Shown here: piece after piece, positions 39,457 through 49,157 of the stretch
How positions within the stretch are numbered: the first letter of the stretch is position 1
Layout: the number at the start of each line of letters is the position of its first letter
Source: Desulfolutivibrio sulfodismutans DSM 3696
GTDB lineage: Bacteria; Desulfobacterota; Desulfovibrionia; Desulfovibrionales; Desulfovibrionaceae
Assembly (NCBI RefSeq): GCF_013376455.1
Contig: NZ_CP045504.1
Location: forward strand, 992,001 to 1,056,000
Length of the DNA stretch: 64,000 nt
Reading direction: 5' to 3'
Program-made: the position numbers and the translations under genes
Notes under the pieces: model-generated
Databases searched by the model: none
What the model was told of the DNA's origin: nothing
Seen by the model: only the letters and a program-made list of their open reading frames with translations

Positions 39457-40113
39457 ATGCAAATCCCCGTCATCCGCAACATCCTTGAGGCCAACGCCCG
39501 CGTCTCCGACGATCTGAAACGGCTGTTCGCCGAAAAAGGCATCCTGGCCCTCAACCTCATGAGTTCCCCTGGGGCCGGCAAGACCACCCTCCTGGAACGC
39601 ACCCTCACGGACCTGGCGTCCGAATTCTCCATGGCCGTCATCGAAGGCGACCTGCAAACCGACAATGACGCCCAGCGCGTGGCCGCCACCGGGGCCCAGG
39701 CCGTGCAGATCAACACCGAAGGCGGCTGCCACCTGACCAGCGCCCAGGTTCTGGCGGCCTGCAAGGAACTCAACCTGGACGGGTTGGACATCCTTTTTAT
39801 CGAAAACGTGGGCAACCTGGTGTGCCCGGCGGAATTCGACGTGGGCGAGGACCACAAGATCACCCTGCTCTCGGTCACCGAAGGCGACGACAAGCCGGAA
39901 AAATATCCCCTCATGTTCAACATCTCCTCGGCCCTTCTGCTCAACAAGACCGATCTGTTACCCTATGTGGATTTCAGCCTGGAGCGGGCCTCGAACTTCG
40001 CCCGGGGCTTAAACGCGGACATCAAGGTCTTTCCCGTGTCCTGCCGGGCCCGGGAAGGCCTCGACGCCTGGTACGACTGGCTGCGCGCCGCCCGGGCGGC
40101 AAAAAAGGGCTGA
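39457..40113 (+). CDS. hypB: Hydrogenase accessory GTPase HypB
   Basis: A 218-residue HypB: MQIPVIRNILEANARV, P-loop SSPGAGKTTLLERT, the metal/switch region VIEGDLQT-DNDAQR, NTEGGCHLTSAQV with the conserved Cys-His, ENVGNLVCPAEFDVGE, and the G4 motif LLNKTDLLPY. The N-terminal CxxCGC high-affinity nickel site and the His-rich stretch of some homologues are absent, so nickel storage is unlikely and it acts mainly as the GTP-dependent insertion switch with HypA. Confidence 0.96.
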   Translation: MQIPVIRNILEANARVSDDLKRLFAEKGILALNLMSSPGAGKTTLLERTLTDLASEFSMAVIEGDLQTDNDAQRVAATGAQAVQINTEGGCHLTSAQVLAACKELNLDGLDILFIENVGNLVCPAEFDVGEDHKITLLSVTEGDDKPEKYPLMFNISSALLLNKTDLLPYVDFSLERASNFARGLNADIKVFPVSCRAREGLDAWYDWLRAARAAKKG

Positions 40114-40247
40114 TGCGCGTCGCCTCCCCCAGGCGCGGCGTGACCAGCAGCGGACAACGACCAGTCACGCAATCGCCATGACAACCGGCGGCGATGTGGA
40201 TAGTGTCGGGGCAATCGGCAACCCAAGCCCGCCAGGAGAAAACGACC

Positions 40248-40499
40248 ATGAGCGAAAAAAACGTATTGTTCGAGTCCGAAGGCAAAGCCCTGACCTATGA
40301 CGCCGGGGTGCTTTTGCGCCGTATTGCGGACGGCCTGTGCAAGGGACAGATCGAACTCGACGGGGAGTCGGAAGCTGTCTGCATCCCCCTGGCCAACGAC
40401 GTATCGATGGAGATAAAGATCAAGGACAAGGCCAAAGGCGAGGCCTGCAAGCGGGTTTTGGAAATCGAGATGAAGTGGTTGGTTCCCAAGCCCGAATAG
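40248..40499 (+). CDS. Amphi-Trp domain protein
   Basis: An 83-residue protein from ATG 40248, which has AGGAG upstream. It fits the amphi-Trp domain family: KNVLFESEGKALTYDAGVLL, then RRIADGLCKGQIELDGE, and the closing EIEMKWLVPKP with the family's C-terminal Trp. Members are short, soluble and uncharacterised. It appears monocistronic and ends just before a bidirectional terminator. Confidence 0.8.
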   Translation: MSEKNVLFESEGKALTYDAGVLLRRIADGLCKGQIELDGESEAVCIPLANDVSMEIKIKDKAKGEACKRVLEIEMKWLVPKPE

Positions 40500-40528
40500 A
40501 GAACCTCCGGGAACATCCGGTTCGTTGC

Positions 40529-40564
40529 AGCCGCCCTGTCGTCAAGACGGGGCGGCTGTTTTCG
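40529..40564. terminator. Bidirectional rho-independent terminator
   Basis: AGCCGCCC (40529-40536) pairs with GGGCGGCT (40550-40557), followed by GTTTTCG on the plus strand. It separates the convergent amphi-Trp and histidine kinase genes and overlaps the last codons of the kinase. Confidence 0.75.
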
Positions 40565-42866
40565 TGTCCGGCCCGTCGAGGCTTCCGCCAACGCGGGAAG
40601 CCAGGCGCCCGCCGGGCAGGAAAATATGAAACGAACTTCCCCGGCCGACCTCGGATTCGGCCCAGATGCGGCCGCCGTAGTGCCGGATGATATTGCGGCA
40701 GATGGCCAGCCCAAGGCCCGTGCCCCGGGGCTTGTTCTCCAGGATGTCCCCCTGGGCGGACTGGCGGAATTTTCCGAAAATCGACTCCAGATCCTCCTTG
40801 GGAACGCCCATGCCCTCGTCGCTCACGGTCAGGCGCAGTCCGTCGCCGTCGCGGGAGGCCATGATGCGCACCACGCCCTTGTCCGTAAATTTGGCCGCGT
40901 TGGAGAGCAGATTGATGAGCACCTGGAGCATGCGATCCGGGTCGGCGTAGATATCCGGCAGATCGTCGGGCACATCCAGGGCCAGGCATATGCTGTGCTT
41001 TTCCTCGAAAAGACCGCGTACGGCGTCCACGCCCCTGGCCACCAGGTCGGCGACCGGGAGCCTGGTGTCGCGCCATTCCATCCTCCCGGACTCGATCTTG
41101 GACAGATCCAGGAAATCGTTGAGCAGCATGGTCAGACGGTCGCTCTCCTTGATGATGATGCTGAGGTTGCCGTCGATGCGCACGTATTTGCCGGTCACTC
41201 CCTGGCTGGTTTTGCCCAGGCGGGCCAGATCCTTGCGAATGAGCGAGGCAAAGCCCCGGATGGAGGTCAGGGGGGTGCGCAGTTCGTGGGAGACGCTGGA
41301 CAAAAACGCGGATTTGAGCCGATCCAGCTCCAAAAGTCGTTTGTTGGCCTCAACCAGCTCCCTGGCCTTGTCCTCCAGGGCGCTGGTGCGCTCGGCCACC
41401 AGCCGTTCCAGCTTGCGACTGAATTCGGCCAGGGCCTCCTCGGCCCGCTTGCGGTCGGTGAGGTCGATCATGGACACGATGCACATATCCGTCCCGGCGA
41501 TCATGGCCACGGTCAGGGACACATAGCGGATATCCTGGTCGCGTCCCAGGAACCGGCAGTCGATGCTTCCGGGCAGGGGGCGCTCGGCGCCCGCCCGTCT
41601 GCGAAAAAAATCCTCAATGGCCAGGGCGTCGAAATCCAGGGTGAAATCCTTCCAGTTTTTGCGATGCTCCACTTCCTCCCGGGAAAAGCCGGACAGCCGC
41701 TCGAATTCCGCGTTGACCAACTCAATGAGCGACGTTTCGGTGTTGACCAGGATCATGGCCGTGGCCGTGTTCAAAAAGAGGGAGCGGTATTTCCCCTCGG
41801 AGATCTCCAAGGCCTCCTGGGTCTTTTCCAGACGGTCGAGCATGTCGTTGATGCTGTCGGAAAGCCGGGCCAATTCGTCGTTGCCGGACAGAGCCACACG
41901 CCGCTCTCCTGCGTGACGGACGCCGATGGTTCCGGCCTGCCGTTCGAGGATCCCCAGGCGGGAGATCACCCGGCGCTCCAAAAAGGCCAGAAGCACGGCG
42001 GCGAAGGCCAGCCCGGCCAGAAAAATCGCGGCCAGGGTGTAGCGCAGCATGTCCTGCCCCTGGCGGTAGATGTCCCGGGGCATGGCCAAGGACAAAAGCA
42101 GGGCGGGTTCCCCAAATAGATCGCGGATCAGGGCATATCCAGCTGTCTCCGTATCCCCCGGGGAGGTCTTCACCACCGGAACGGGTCCATCCGTGGTGCG
42201 CAGGGCGTCGGCCGTCTTTGCGTCCAGGGAGGCTGTCGACATGAGGCTGAAGGAAAGATCCAGGCGGGTCAGCTGCGACAACCTGGACACCTCCATGTCT
42301 CCGAAGTGGCTTCCCATGAGCAGGTAGCCACGGTGCGGCCCTGTGGCGTCGCTTTTGAGGAGAGGATGGATGGCCACCAGATACGCGCCCTGGGGAAGAA
42401 GCAAAATGCCATCCTTGGGCGCGCCGTCCTCGACGCCAGAAAGGCGCTGCACGGCGGATTCACATATCTCGCGAAGCGGCGGCGATAAGGGCTCGGGCGC
42501 CAACTGACCGGGTTCCCTGAATTTTCCCCAGACCACGCTGCCGGTTACGTCGAAAAAAAGGATGATGTCGAGGTTTTGATGCACGAAGGTTTCCGGCGTG
42601 AGGTTGCTTTGGACAAATTCCTCGCCGGGTTCGACCACAAACGCATAGGCGTCGTCCCAGTTGGCCCAGTCCGTGGCCAAAAGCCCCAACTGGGCCAGGC
42701 GGGCCATCAGGGCGTTGACGCCCCGCTCCACGTTTTGTCTGGTGATCTCGTTTTCCAGGGACAGGAAGCGATCCAGGATGATGAACCGCGAGGTGGCGTA
42801 TAAGGCCACGAGCAAAACAGCGAGGGTAAGCCCGGTCAGAAGGATGGTCGCACGGCGAAGTCCCAT
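40542..42866 (-). CDS. Membrane sensor histidine kinase (CHASE4-like, HAMP, PAS)
   Basis: A 774-residue hybrid-free kinase. An N-terminal helix (about 5-27) and a second one (about 275-298) enclose a periplasmic sensor of CHASE4 type (LLATDWANWDDAYAFV is its signature). HAMP follows (about 300-350), then a PAS domain (about 360-475), a short coiled coil, the HisKA box SHELRTPLTSIRGF with the phosphorylated His, and a HATPase with the N box LINLLSNAAKFTDKG, G1 SDEGMGVPKEDLE and G2 RGTGLGLAI. No receiver domain or response regulator gene is adjacent, so it is an orphan kinase. The stimulus is unknown. Confidence 0.92.
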   Translation of the reverse strand: MGLRRATILLTGLTLAVLLVALYATSRFIILDRFLSLENEITRQNVERGVNALMARLAQLGLLATDWANWDDAYAFVVEPGEEFVQSNLTPETFVHQNLDIILFFDVTGSVVWGKFREPGQLAPEPLSPPLREICESAVQRLSGVEDGAPKDGILLLPQGAYLVAIHPLLKSDATGPHRGYLLMGSHFGDMEVSRLSQLTRLDLSFSLMSTASLDAKTADALRTTDGPVPVVKTSPGDTETAGYALIRDLFGEPALLLSLAMPRDIYRQGQDMLRYTLAAIFLAGLAFAAVLLAFLERRVISRLGILERQAGTIGVRHAGERRVALSGNDELARLSDSINDMLDRLEKTQEALEISEGKYRSLFLNTATAMILVNTETSLIELVNAEFERLSGFSREEVEHRKNWKDFTLDFDALAIEDFFRRRAGAERPLPGSIDCRFLGRDQDIRYVSLTVAMIAGTDMCIVSMIDLTDRKRAEEALAEFSRKLERLVAERTSALEDKARELVEANKRLLELDRLKSAFLSSVSHELRTPLTSIRGFASLIRKDLARLGKTSQGVTGKYVRIDGNLSIIIKESDRLTMLLNDFLDLSKIESGRMEWRDTRLPVADLVARGVDAVRGLFEEKHSICLALDVPDDLPDIYADPDRMLQVLINLLSNAAKFTDKGVVRIMASRDGDGLRLTVSDEGMGVPKEDLESIFGKFRQSAQGDILENKPRGTGLGLAICRNIIRHYGGRIWAESEVGRGSSFHIFLPGGRLASRVGGSLDGPDTKTAAPS

Positions 42867-42965
42867 AAAAAACCTGCTCGAAATCGGATAGAAACCTCGT
42901 TCGGGACACCGGACGATTCCGCCCGGCCTGCAAAAACCGCCGCAAAACCGCCGGACGGCCTCTCA

Positions 42966-43006
42966 GGCGACAGGGGATTCGAACCACGTCGTTATCCCCG
43001 GTCGCC
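42966..43006. repeat. Strong hairpin with tRNA-T-loop-like sequence
   Basis: GGCGAC-A-GGGGAT pairs with ATCCCC-G-GTCGCC around a 15-base loop (one mismatch in 13 positions). Read on the minus strand it contains GTTCGAATCCCC, reminiscent of a tRNA T loop and 3' side, but no D arm, anticodon arm or proper T stem exists. Confidence 0.6.
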
Positions 43007-43063
43007 GTCGCCGCATAGGGAACGCTATACGGTACAGAGGCCTAATTGACCAGGGAATGGGTG

Positions 43064-43107
43064 AAAAAAAAGAGACCTCCCCGGCGTGACCCGCCGGAGA
43101 GGCCTCT
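43064..43107 (-). terminator. Second terminator downstream of rpsT
   Basis: A GC-rich stem CTCCCCGGCG with CGCCGGAGAG, extended by AGAG/CTCT ends, is followed on the minus strand by a run of T residues (43070-43064). Confidence 0.75.
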
Positions 43108-43160
43108 GCGCCGTCACGGCCCGGAAACGAAGGCCCCTGCTGCGGCGTTTTGGAAACCAG

Positions 43161-43197
43161 AAAAACCGGGGAATCGAAAATACTTTCGATTCCCCGG
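43161..43197 (-). terminator. Rho-independent terminator of rpsT
   Basis: A 14-bp perfect stem, CCGGGGAATCGAAA (43166-43179) against TTTCGATTCCCCGG (43184-43197), has loop ATAC and is followed on the minus strand by five T residues (43165-43161). Confidence 0.9.
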
Positions 43198-43245
43198 GGC
43201 TGCAAGAAGTCACGAGCCGGAGGCGTCCCCGTACGGGACAGACGC

Positions 43246-43515
43246 TTAGGCTGTTTTCAGCGAGTTGACGGCCACGGTCAGGCGGGAAATGTTGCGCGCC
43301 GCCTTCTTCCAGTGGATGACCTTCTTGGTGGCCGCCCTGTCCAGCACCGAGGAAGCGGACAGCAGGGCCTTTTCAGCGGCCTCGGCGTCCTTTCCGGTCA
43401 CGGCCTGGCGCACGGCCTTGATGGCGTTTTTGACCCGGGTCTTGACCATGCGGTTGCGGTCACGGGCCTTTATGCTCTGCTTATGCCTTTTGATCGCGGA
43501 CTTATGATTAGCCAA
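43246..43515 (-). CDS. rpsT: 30S ribosomal protein S20 (TTG start)
   Basis: S20 binds 16S rRNA early in 30S assembly. The 89-residue product reads (M)[20 protein letters not shown] and ends [10 protein letters not shown], matching bacterial S20 length (87-90). The initiator is TTG at 43515: the family sequence begins ANHKSA right after it, and GGAGGAG lies about 8 bases upstream. An in-frame ATG at 43530 overlaps that ribosome site and would add MEEIS, which is unlikely. E. coli rpsT also uses a UUG start with autoregulation, so this may be functionally conserved. Two strong terminators follow. Confidence 0.95.
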   Translation of the reverse strand: MANHKSAIKRHKQSIKARDRNRMVKTRVKNAIKAVRQAVTGKDAEAAEKALLSASSVLDRAATKKVIHWKKAARNISRLTVAVNSLKTA

Positions 43516-43633
43516 GGATATCTCCTCCATTCATTGCGTGCTTAAAAAAAAGTCATTTAAGAAAAACAGCATCGCCTGTCAAGAGCGCAACGCCTGGATC
43601 ACGTAAAAAAACACCCCGGCGGCCGGTCCTCCA

Positions 43634-45727
43634 TCACACCTGCAAGGCCGCAAAATCCGCCAGCCGCGACAGGCGCGACACCAGCGACATGAGCAGATTC
43701 AGGCGGTTGGTCCGCAAGGCCGCATCCTCGCACATGACCATCACCGAATCGAAAAAGGCATCCACAAAGGGCCGCAATTCGTGCAACAGATCGAAGAGCG
43801 CCCGGTATTCGTCGGCGGCGAACAGCGCGTCCATGCGCGGGAAGACCTCGACGAACTTGTCGTGGAGCCGTTTTTCAGCCTCCTCGGCCAAAAGCGAGGT
43901 CACAACCGCACCGGTCAGGGGATGTCCGGCCTCGGCCCCCTGTTTGCGGATGATGTTGGCGGCTCGTTTGAAGGTCAAGACCGCCTGCCCGAAGTCCGGG
44001 GTGGCCGCAAAGGCGGTCAGGGCGTCGATGCGGGCCGAAAGCGCGAAGATGTCCTCGTATCCCGCCCCCACGGCCGCCTCCACCACCAGGGTGTCCCGGC
44101 CAAGACCCGTAAAATAGGCCCGCAACCGCTGGCCGAAAAAGTCCAGGAGCCTGGCCAGGGCATGGGTGGGGGTGGTTTTGAAGGAGACGCCCTGGTAGCC
44201 CTCGAAGGCCGCCTGGATCAGCTCCGGCAGATTCAGGCGCAGCCCATGCTCGATGACGATTCGGCAGATGCCCAGGGCCTGACGCCGCAGGGCGTACGGA
44301 TCGGCCGCCCCGGTGGGAACCAGCTCCATGCCGAAACATCCGGCCAGGGTGTCGATCTTGTCGGCCACGGCCACGAGCGCGCCGCAGACCGTGGAGGGAA
44401 TGGGACTTTCCGGCCCGACAGGCAGATACTGTTCGGCTACGGCGGCGGCCACCGCCTCGTCCTCGCCTTTTTCCCGGGCATAGATGCCGCCCATGATCCC
44501 TTGCAGTTCGGCGAATTCCCCAACCATCTCGGAAACGAGATCAGCCTTGGCCACTCGTCCGGCCCGGGCGGCCTGCGCGGCCAGGGACGGATCGACCATT
44601 CCGGCCAGACGGCCGCACAGCGCCTCCAGGCGGCGGGACTTGTCGCCCATGCTGCCGAGCCCGGCCAAAAAGACCACGCTCTCCAGGCGGCCGAGCCAGC
44701 CCGATACCTCGGCGGCCAGATCCGCCTCCCAGAAAAACCGGGCGTCTTCCAGGCGCGCCCGCAAGACCCGCTCCCAGCCCTTGCGCACCAGATCCAGACT
44801 TTGCCCCGGATCAAGTCCCAGGGTGGTCAGGAAGCAGGGCAAAAGCCGCCCCGTTGCGTCCTCGACCCCGAAGCTTTTTTGGTGGCTCTCCATGCTGGTC
44901 AACAGCACTTCCTTGGGAACCGCCAGGAATTTTTCGTGAAAACGGCCCATGGCCACCACCGGATATTCCGTCAGTCCCGTGACTTCCGCCAAAAGCGAGG
45001 GTTTGATGATGGCCCGTCCCCCGATCTCCGCAGCCAGGGTCTCGGCCTGGGAACGGATAATGGTCTCGCGCTCGGCCGGGTCCGCGACCACCTGGCCCTT
45101 TTCCCGGAGGATGGCCGCATGGGCGTCGGCATGGGGCACGTCGAACGGCCCCGGCCCCATGATGCGGTGCCCCCGGGTGGTCCGCCCCGAGACCACGCCC
45201 GCGATCTCAAAGGGGATCACGGCGTCGTCCAAAAGGGCCACGAACCAGTGGATGGGGCGGCCGAAGGCGAAATCGCCGCTGCCCCAGCGCATTTTCTTTG
45301 GGAAAGTCAGCCCCTTGACGCACCAGATGCAGATGTCCGGCAAAAGCGCGGCGGCGGCCTCGCCGCCGGTGGTCTTGCGCACGGCCAGATAGCGTCCCTT
45401 GTCCGTTTCCAAAACGAAGGCCTCGGCCATGTCCACACCCTGGGTGCGGCAAAACCCCAGAGCGGCCTTGCTGGGCGCGCCGTCCGGCCCGAAGGCCACC
45501 TTTTCCGGCGGGCCGCTGACCACCTCTTCCTCGCGGCGGGTCACGGCATCCATACCCGTGACGGACACCCCGAGGCGTCTGGCGGTGACAAAGGGGCGGA
45601 TGCGCTCGAAGCCGATCCGGGCCTGGGTCAGACGTTGGGAAAAAATCGCTTCGATCTCCGAGGAAAGCCCGGATAAAAAGCGGGCGGGCATCTCCTCGAA
45701 ACCGATCTCAAACAGAAAATGGGGCAT
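43634..45727 (-). CDS. glyS: Glycyl-tRNA synthetase beta subunit
   Basis: GlyS pairs with GlyQ as the alpha2-beta2 glycyl-tRNA synthetase found in many bacteria. The 697-residue protein begins FLFEIGFEEMPARFL, contains the family segments GPP-EKVAFGPDGAPSKAA-type and LYTYP-like middle, VVAMGRFHEKFLAVPKEVLL, and ends with a DALR-like anticodon-binding helical part (NLLMSLVSRLSRLADFAAL). I use ATG 45727, preceded by AGGACC; nine more codons are possible upstream. It starts 16 bases after the glyQ stop, so both subunits are made from one mRNA. Confidence 0.96.
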   Translation of the reverse strand: MPHFLFEIGFEEMPARFLSGLSSEIEAIFSQRLTQARIGFERIRPFVTARRLGVSVTGMDAVTRREEEVVSGPPEKVAFGPDGAPSKAALGFCRTQGVDMAEAFVLETDKGRYLAVRKTTGGEAAAALLPDICIWCVKGLTFPKKMRWGSGDFAFGRPIHWFVALLDDAVIPFEIAGVVSGRTTRGHRIMGPGPFDVPHADAHAAILREKGQVVADPAERETIIRSQAETLAAEIGGRAIIKPSLLAEVTGLTEYPVVAMGRFHEKFLAVPKEVLLTSMESHQKSFGVEDATGRLLPCFLTTLGLDPGQSLDLVRKGWERVLRARLEDARFFWEADLAAEVSGWLGRLESVVFLAGLGSMGDKSRRLEALCGRLAGMVDPSLAAQAARAGRVAKADLVSEMVGEFAELQGIMGGIYAREKGEDEAVAAAVAEQYLPVGPESPIPSTVCGALVAVADKIDTLAGCFGMELVPTGAADPYALRRQALGICRIVIEHGLRLNLPELIQAAFEGYQGVSFKTTPTHALARLLDFFGQRLRAYFTGLGRDTLVVEAAVGAGYEDIFALSARIDALTAFAATPDFGQAVLTFKRAANIIRKQGAEAGHPLTGAVVTSLLAEEAEKRLHDKFVEVFPRMDALFAADEYRALFDLLHELRPFVDAFFDSVMVMCEDAALRTNRLNLLMSLVSRLSRLADFAALQV

Positions 45728-45743
45728 GACCGGTCCTTTTTCG

Positions 45744-46613
<870 letters not shown>

Positions 46614-46661
46614 TCCGTTCTCCATGCCCCCGCGTGCCGGGTCTCCCCGGATGCGGCGGCG

Positions 46662-47405
46662 TCAGTTTTTGACAAAGGTTCCGTGTTCCCAGGAAAGTCC
46701 CAGGTGGTAGGTGACGAAACGATCCAGCAGCCGGGAGAACTCCCCCGCCGCCGCCGACGACGGGGCGAGCCCACCCCACGTCGCCGGTCCCGCCCGGCGC
46801 ACGGTCTCCAAAAGCGTCACCGTCTCACGGCCAAGCCGGACGAAGGTTCCGCGCCCCGGCCGGTGGCAGGCCGGACACAAAAACCGCCCTTCCTCCACAT
46901 GAAACACGGCGCCCGGCAGATCGGCGCCGGTCACGCCGCAGGCGTGACAGACGGACAGGGAGGGGAAAAAGCCCTGGTCGCAAGCCACCCTGGCCCGGAA
47001 ATACACGGGAAAAAGCCGTGGCGGCGCGGGTTCGTCCGAAAGGGCCGCCAGGCTCTCCAGAAGCATGTCGTGAGCCGCCCGCGCCCCGGGAGGGGGAACC
47101 TCCACGGCCTCGAAAAATTTCAGACAGTTGACGGCCATGCCCAGGCGTCCCGGCTCCGCTCGCAGCCGACCATGTCCGTTGACGAGCTGCCCCTCCAAAA
47201 GGGTGTGGTAGGCCCGCCCGCTTTTGACCTTGAAATGGACGTGATTGAAGACGTCCAGACAGCCGCAAAACCGTCTACGGCTGCGGCAGCCTCCAAAGGC
47301 GAAGGCGGTATAGACGCCGCGCGAGGGCGAAAAAAGCCGCACCCAGGCATCTATTTCCCGAAAACGGCCCACCCGCAAAACGAGAGCCTTCTCGGAAAAT
47401 TCCAT
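46662..47405 (-). CDS. recO: DNA repair protein RecO
   Basis: RecO loads RecA at gaps with RecR and anneals strands. The 247-residue protein has an N-terminal OB fold (EKALVLRVGRFREIDAWVRLFS), a helical core and a C4 zinc site formed by CHAC (about 152-155) and CPAC (about 176-179). Length and order fit the family. It lies between the RodZ-like gene and glyQ on the same strand, an arrangement I associate with Desulfovibrio. Confidence 0.92.
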   Translation of the reverse strand: MEFSEKALVLRVGRFREIDAWVRLFSPSRGVYTAFAFGGCRSRRRFCGCLDVFNHVHFKVKSGRAYHTLLEGQLVNGHGRLRAEPGRLGMAVNCLKFFEAVEVPPPGARAAHDMLLESLAALSDEPAPPRLFPVYFRARVACDQGFFPSLSVCHACGVTGADLPGAVFHVEEGRFLCPACHRPGRGTFVRLGRETVTLLETVRRAGPATWGGLAPSSAAAGEFSRLLDRFVTYHLGLSWEHGTFVKN

Positions 47406-47529
47406 TCCCCGCTCCTCGCGTCAGAACCATCCGCTGCATGCCGCACAGGCCTTTTCGGCCGCTTCCGGTCCACATGGACCCCGCACCACCGTACTCCCGT
47501 CTTCGCTACGGCTCCCCGGCGTCATGGCC

Positions 47530-49008
47530 TCAGGAATTGGGGAAACGGACGGTCTTGGCCTCACCCCGCTGGGTGCTCACGGGCATCTCCTGCCCCTCGT
47601 GACGGAAAATCACGCTGCTGGGATTGCCGAGCCGGACCTCGATCTTTTCCTTGTACGGCTCGGTCAGGGTCTGCCCTTTCTTGACGAACACCTCTTTGGG
47701 CTTGCCGCCGTCGACCGTCACAATGACCCAGCTGCCGTCCGCACCGGTGATCTCCAGGCTGCGGGAACCGGCCGGGCCTGCGGCTGCCCCCTCGGCGGGA
47801 GGCGTCGCTGCCGGGGCCGAAGAAGACGCCACGGGGGGCGCTGCGGGCGGAGCGACCGTCACGGTGGAGGGTGGCGCGACCGCGCCGGGGATGGCCTTTG
47901 CCGACGGCGATCCGGCCGGGGCGGCGGGCGCGCCGACAGGTGGTTTCGCAGTCATCGGCACCTGGGTCGTCGACGAGTTGGACGCGGCCTGCTGGGGTTC
48001 GCCGTTCCCCTTGGCCACGAATTTCAGCGTCTTGACCTCGCCCGGGCCTGCCTGCAACGGATAGTTCTTGTCGTCGTAACGGACTTCCACGCCGCCGGCG
48101 TTGCCCAGCCGGACCAGCAGGGACTCGTTGAAATTGCCGACGAACCGTTTCCCCTTGGTCAGCATGATCCCCTTGGTGGCGCCGCCATCCACCGAAACGT
48201 CGATCCAACATTCGGCCAGAGCAAGGATGGTCACGGAATGGGCGCCATGTTCCCCGAGCACGATATCCGGCGACAGGGACGGATCGGCGGGCTCTTCCGC
48301 ATCCGCCGCCGATACGGCCTCGGCTGTCGGGGCGGCAGGCTCCGTTGTCAACGCAAGGGGCGCTCCAGGCGGACTGACCGCCAACGGCTGCGAGGATGCC
48401 GGTTGACCGGCGACGGGCGCTGTGGGCGTCATGCTTCCCGGGGCCGCAGTCGACGGGGCTGTCTCGGAAGGCGCCGTCACGGCCTGGGAATCACCCGCGC
48501 TCCCGGGCTTGATTTGGGAATCCTGATCCGGCAACGATCCCTTGGCAAGTCCGGGGGCGGACGCCTGGGACGAGGGGGCGGGGGGCGTCGTCCGCCCGGT
48601 ATGAAACGGCGTCAATGAAAAAAACCACAGTACGGCCACAACGACAACCAGGATGGCGGCCGCCACGATGACGTAGCGCAGATACCCGCCCCCCCCGTTT
48701 CGGACGATCGTGGCCTGGGTGATCGATTCGTTCAATTCATGTTGCGGCGTCAGATTGGAATCCGGCATGACGCCCACGGCCTCTGAAAACGCATCGCCGA
48801 TCTCTTCGGGATCAAGGTCGAGCAACTTAGCGTAGTTTTTGATAAACCCCTTGGCGTACACCGGATGGGGAAGTCCGTCCTTATCGCCTTCTTCAATGGC
48901 GATCAGGCAGGCTCTCCCTATCTTGATCCTATCGATGACATCATTGTCCGATAGGCCGCGTCGTTCTCGCTCCGCTTTCAGCAAAGCTCCCAATTCGCGT
49001 AAATCCAT
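47530..49008 (-). CDS. RodZ-like membrane protein with two C-terminal DUF4115-type domains
   Basis: A 492-residue protein. Residues about 1-70 are a cytoplasmic helix-turn-helix of RodZ type (LGALLKAERERRGLSDNDVIDRIKI, VYAKGFIKNYAKLLDLD). One membrane helix lies at about 108-132, then a long Pro/Ala/Ser-rich periplasmic linker. Two copies of a RodZ C-terminal (DUF4115) module end in similar strands: CWIDVSVDGGATKGIML-(RLGNAGGVEVRYDD) and WVIVTVDGGKPKEVFV-(RLGNPSSVIFRHEG). RodZ connects MreB to the cell-wall elongation machine, so a cell-shape role is inferred. The duplicated end domain is not found in E. coli RodZ. GGGAG precedes the start. Confidence 0.85.
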   Translation of the reverse strand: MDLRELGALLKAERERRGLSDNDVIDRIKIGRACLIAIEEGDKDGLPHPVYAKGFIKNYAKLLDLDPEEIGDAFSEAVGVMPDSNLTPQHELNESITQATIVRNGGGGYLRYVIVAAAILVVVVAVLWFFSLTPFHTGRTTPPAPSSQASAPGLAKGSLPDQDSQIKPGSAGDSQAVTAPSETAPSTAAPGSMTPTAPVAGQPASSQPLAVSPPGAPLALTTEPAAPTAEAVSAADAEEPADPSLSPDIVLGEHGAHSVTILALAECWIDVSVDGGATKGIMLTKGKRFVGNFNESLLVRLGNAGGVEVRYDDKNYPLQAGPGEVKTLKFVAKGNGEPQQAASNSSTTQVPMTAKPPVGAPAAPAGSPSAKAIPGAVAPPSTVTVAPPAAPPVASSSAPAATPPAEGAAAGPAGSRSLEITGADGSWVIVTVDGGKPKEVFVKKGQTLTEPYKEKIEVRLGNPSSVIFRHEGQEMPVSTQRGEAKTVRFPNS

Positions 49009-49157
49009 ATTCGATTACTCCCTAAGCGTGAACGTGCAGGAACCATGAGGTTTCCCTGCTCGTTTTGCCTGTCTTCGGGGCAGTTCCCCAGAGGGCCTGC
49101 GGTCGGTACAGGGCCGCATATGCCCATCCTTCCGGGATAAAATGGCGAGACATGGCG

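Noticed and set aside
42966-43006. tRNA gene
   Set aside because: Contains T-loop-like sequence but lacks D arm, anticodon arm and a proper T stem; only a hairpin can be supported.
43602-43628. Terminator downstream of glyS
   Set aside because: A T-run is present on the minus strand, but the stem is only four pairs, so it is not listed as a feature.
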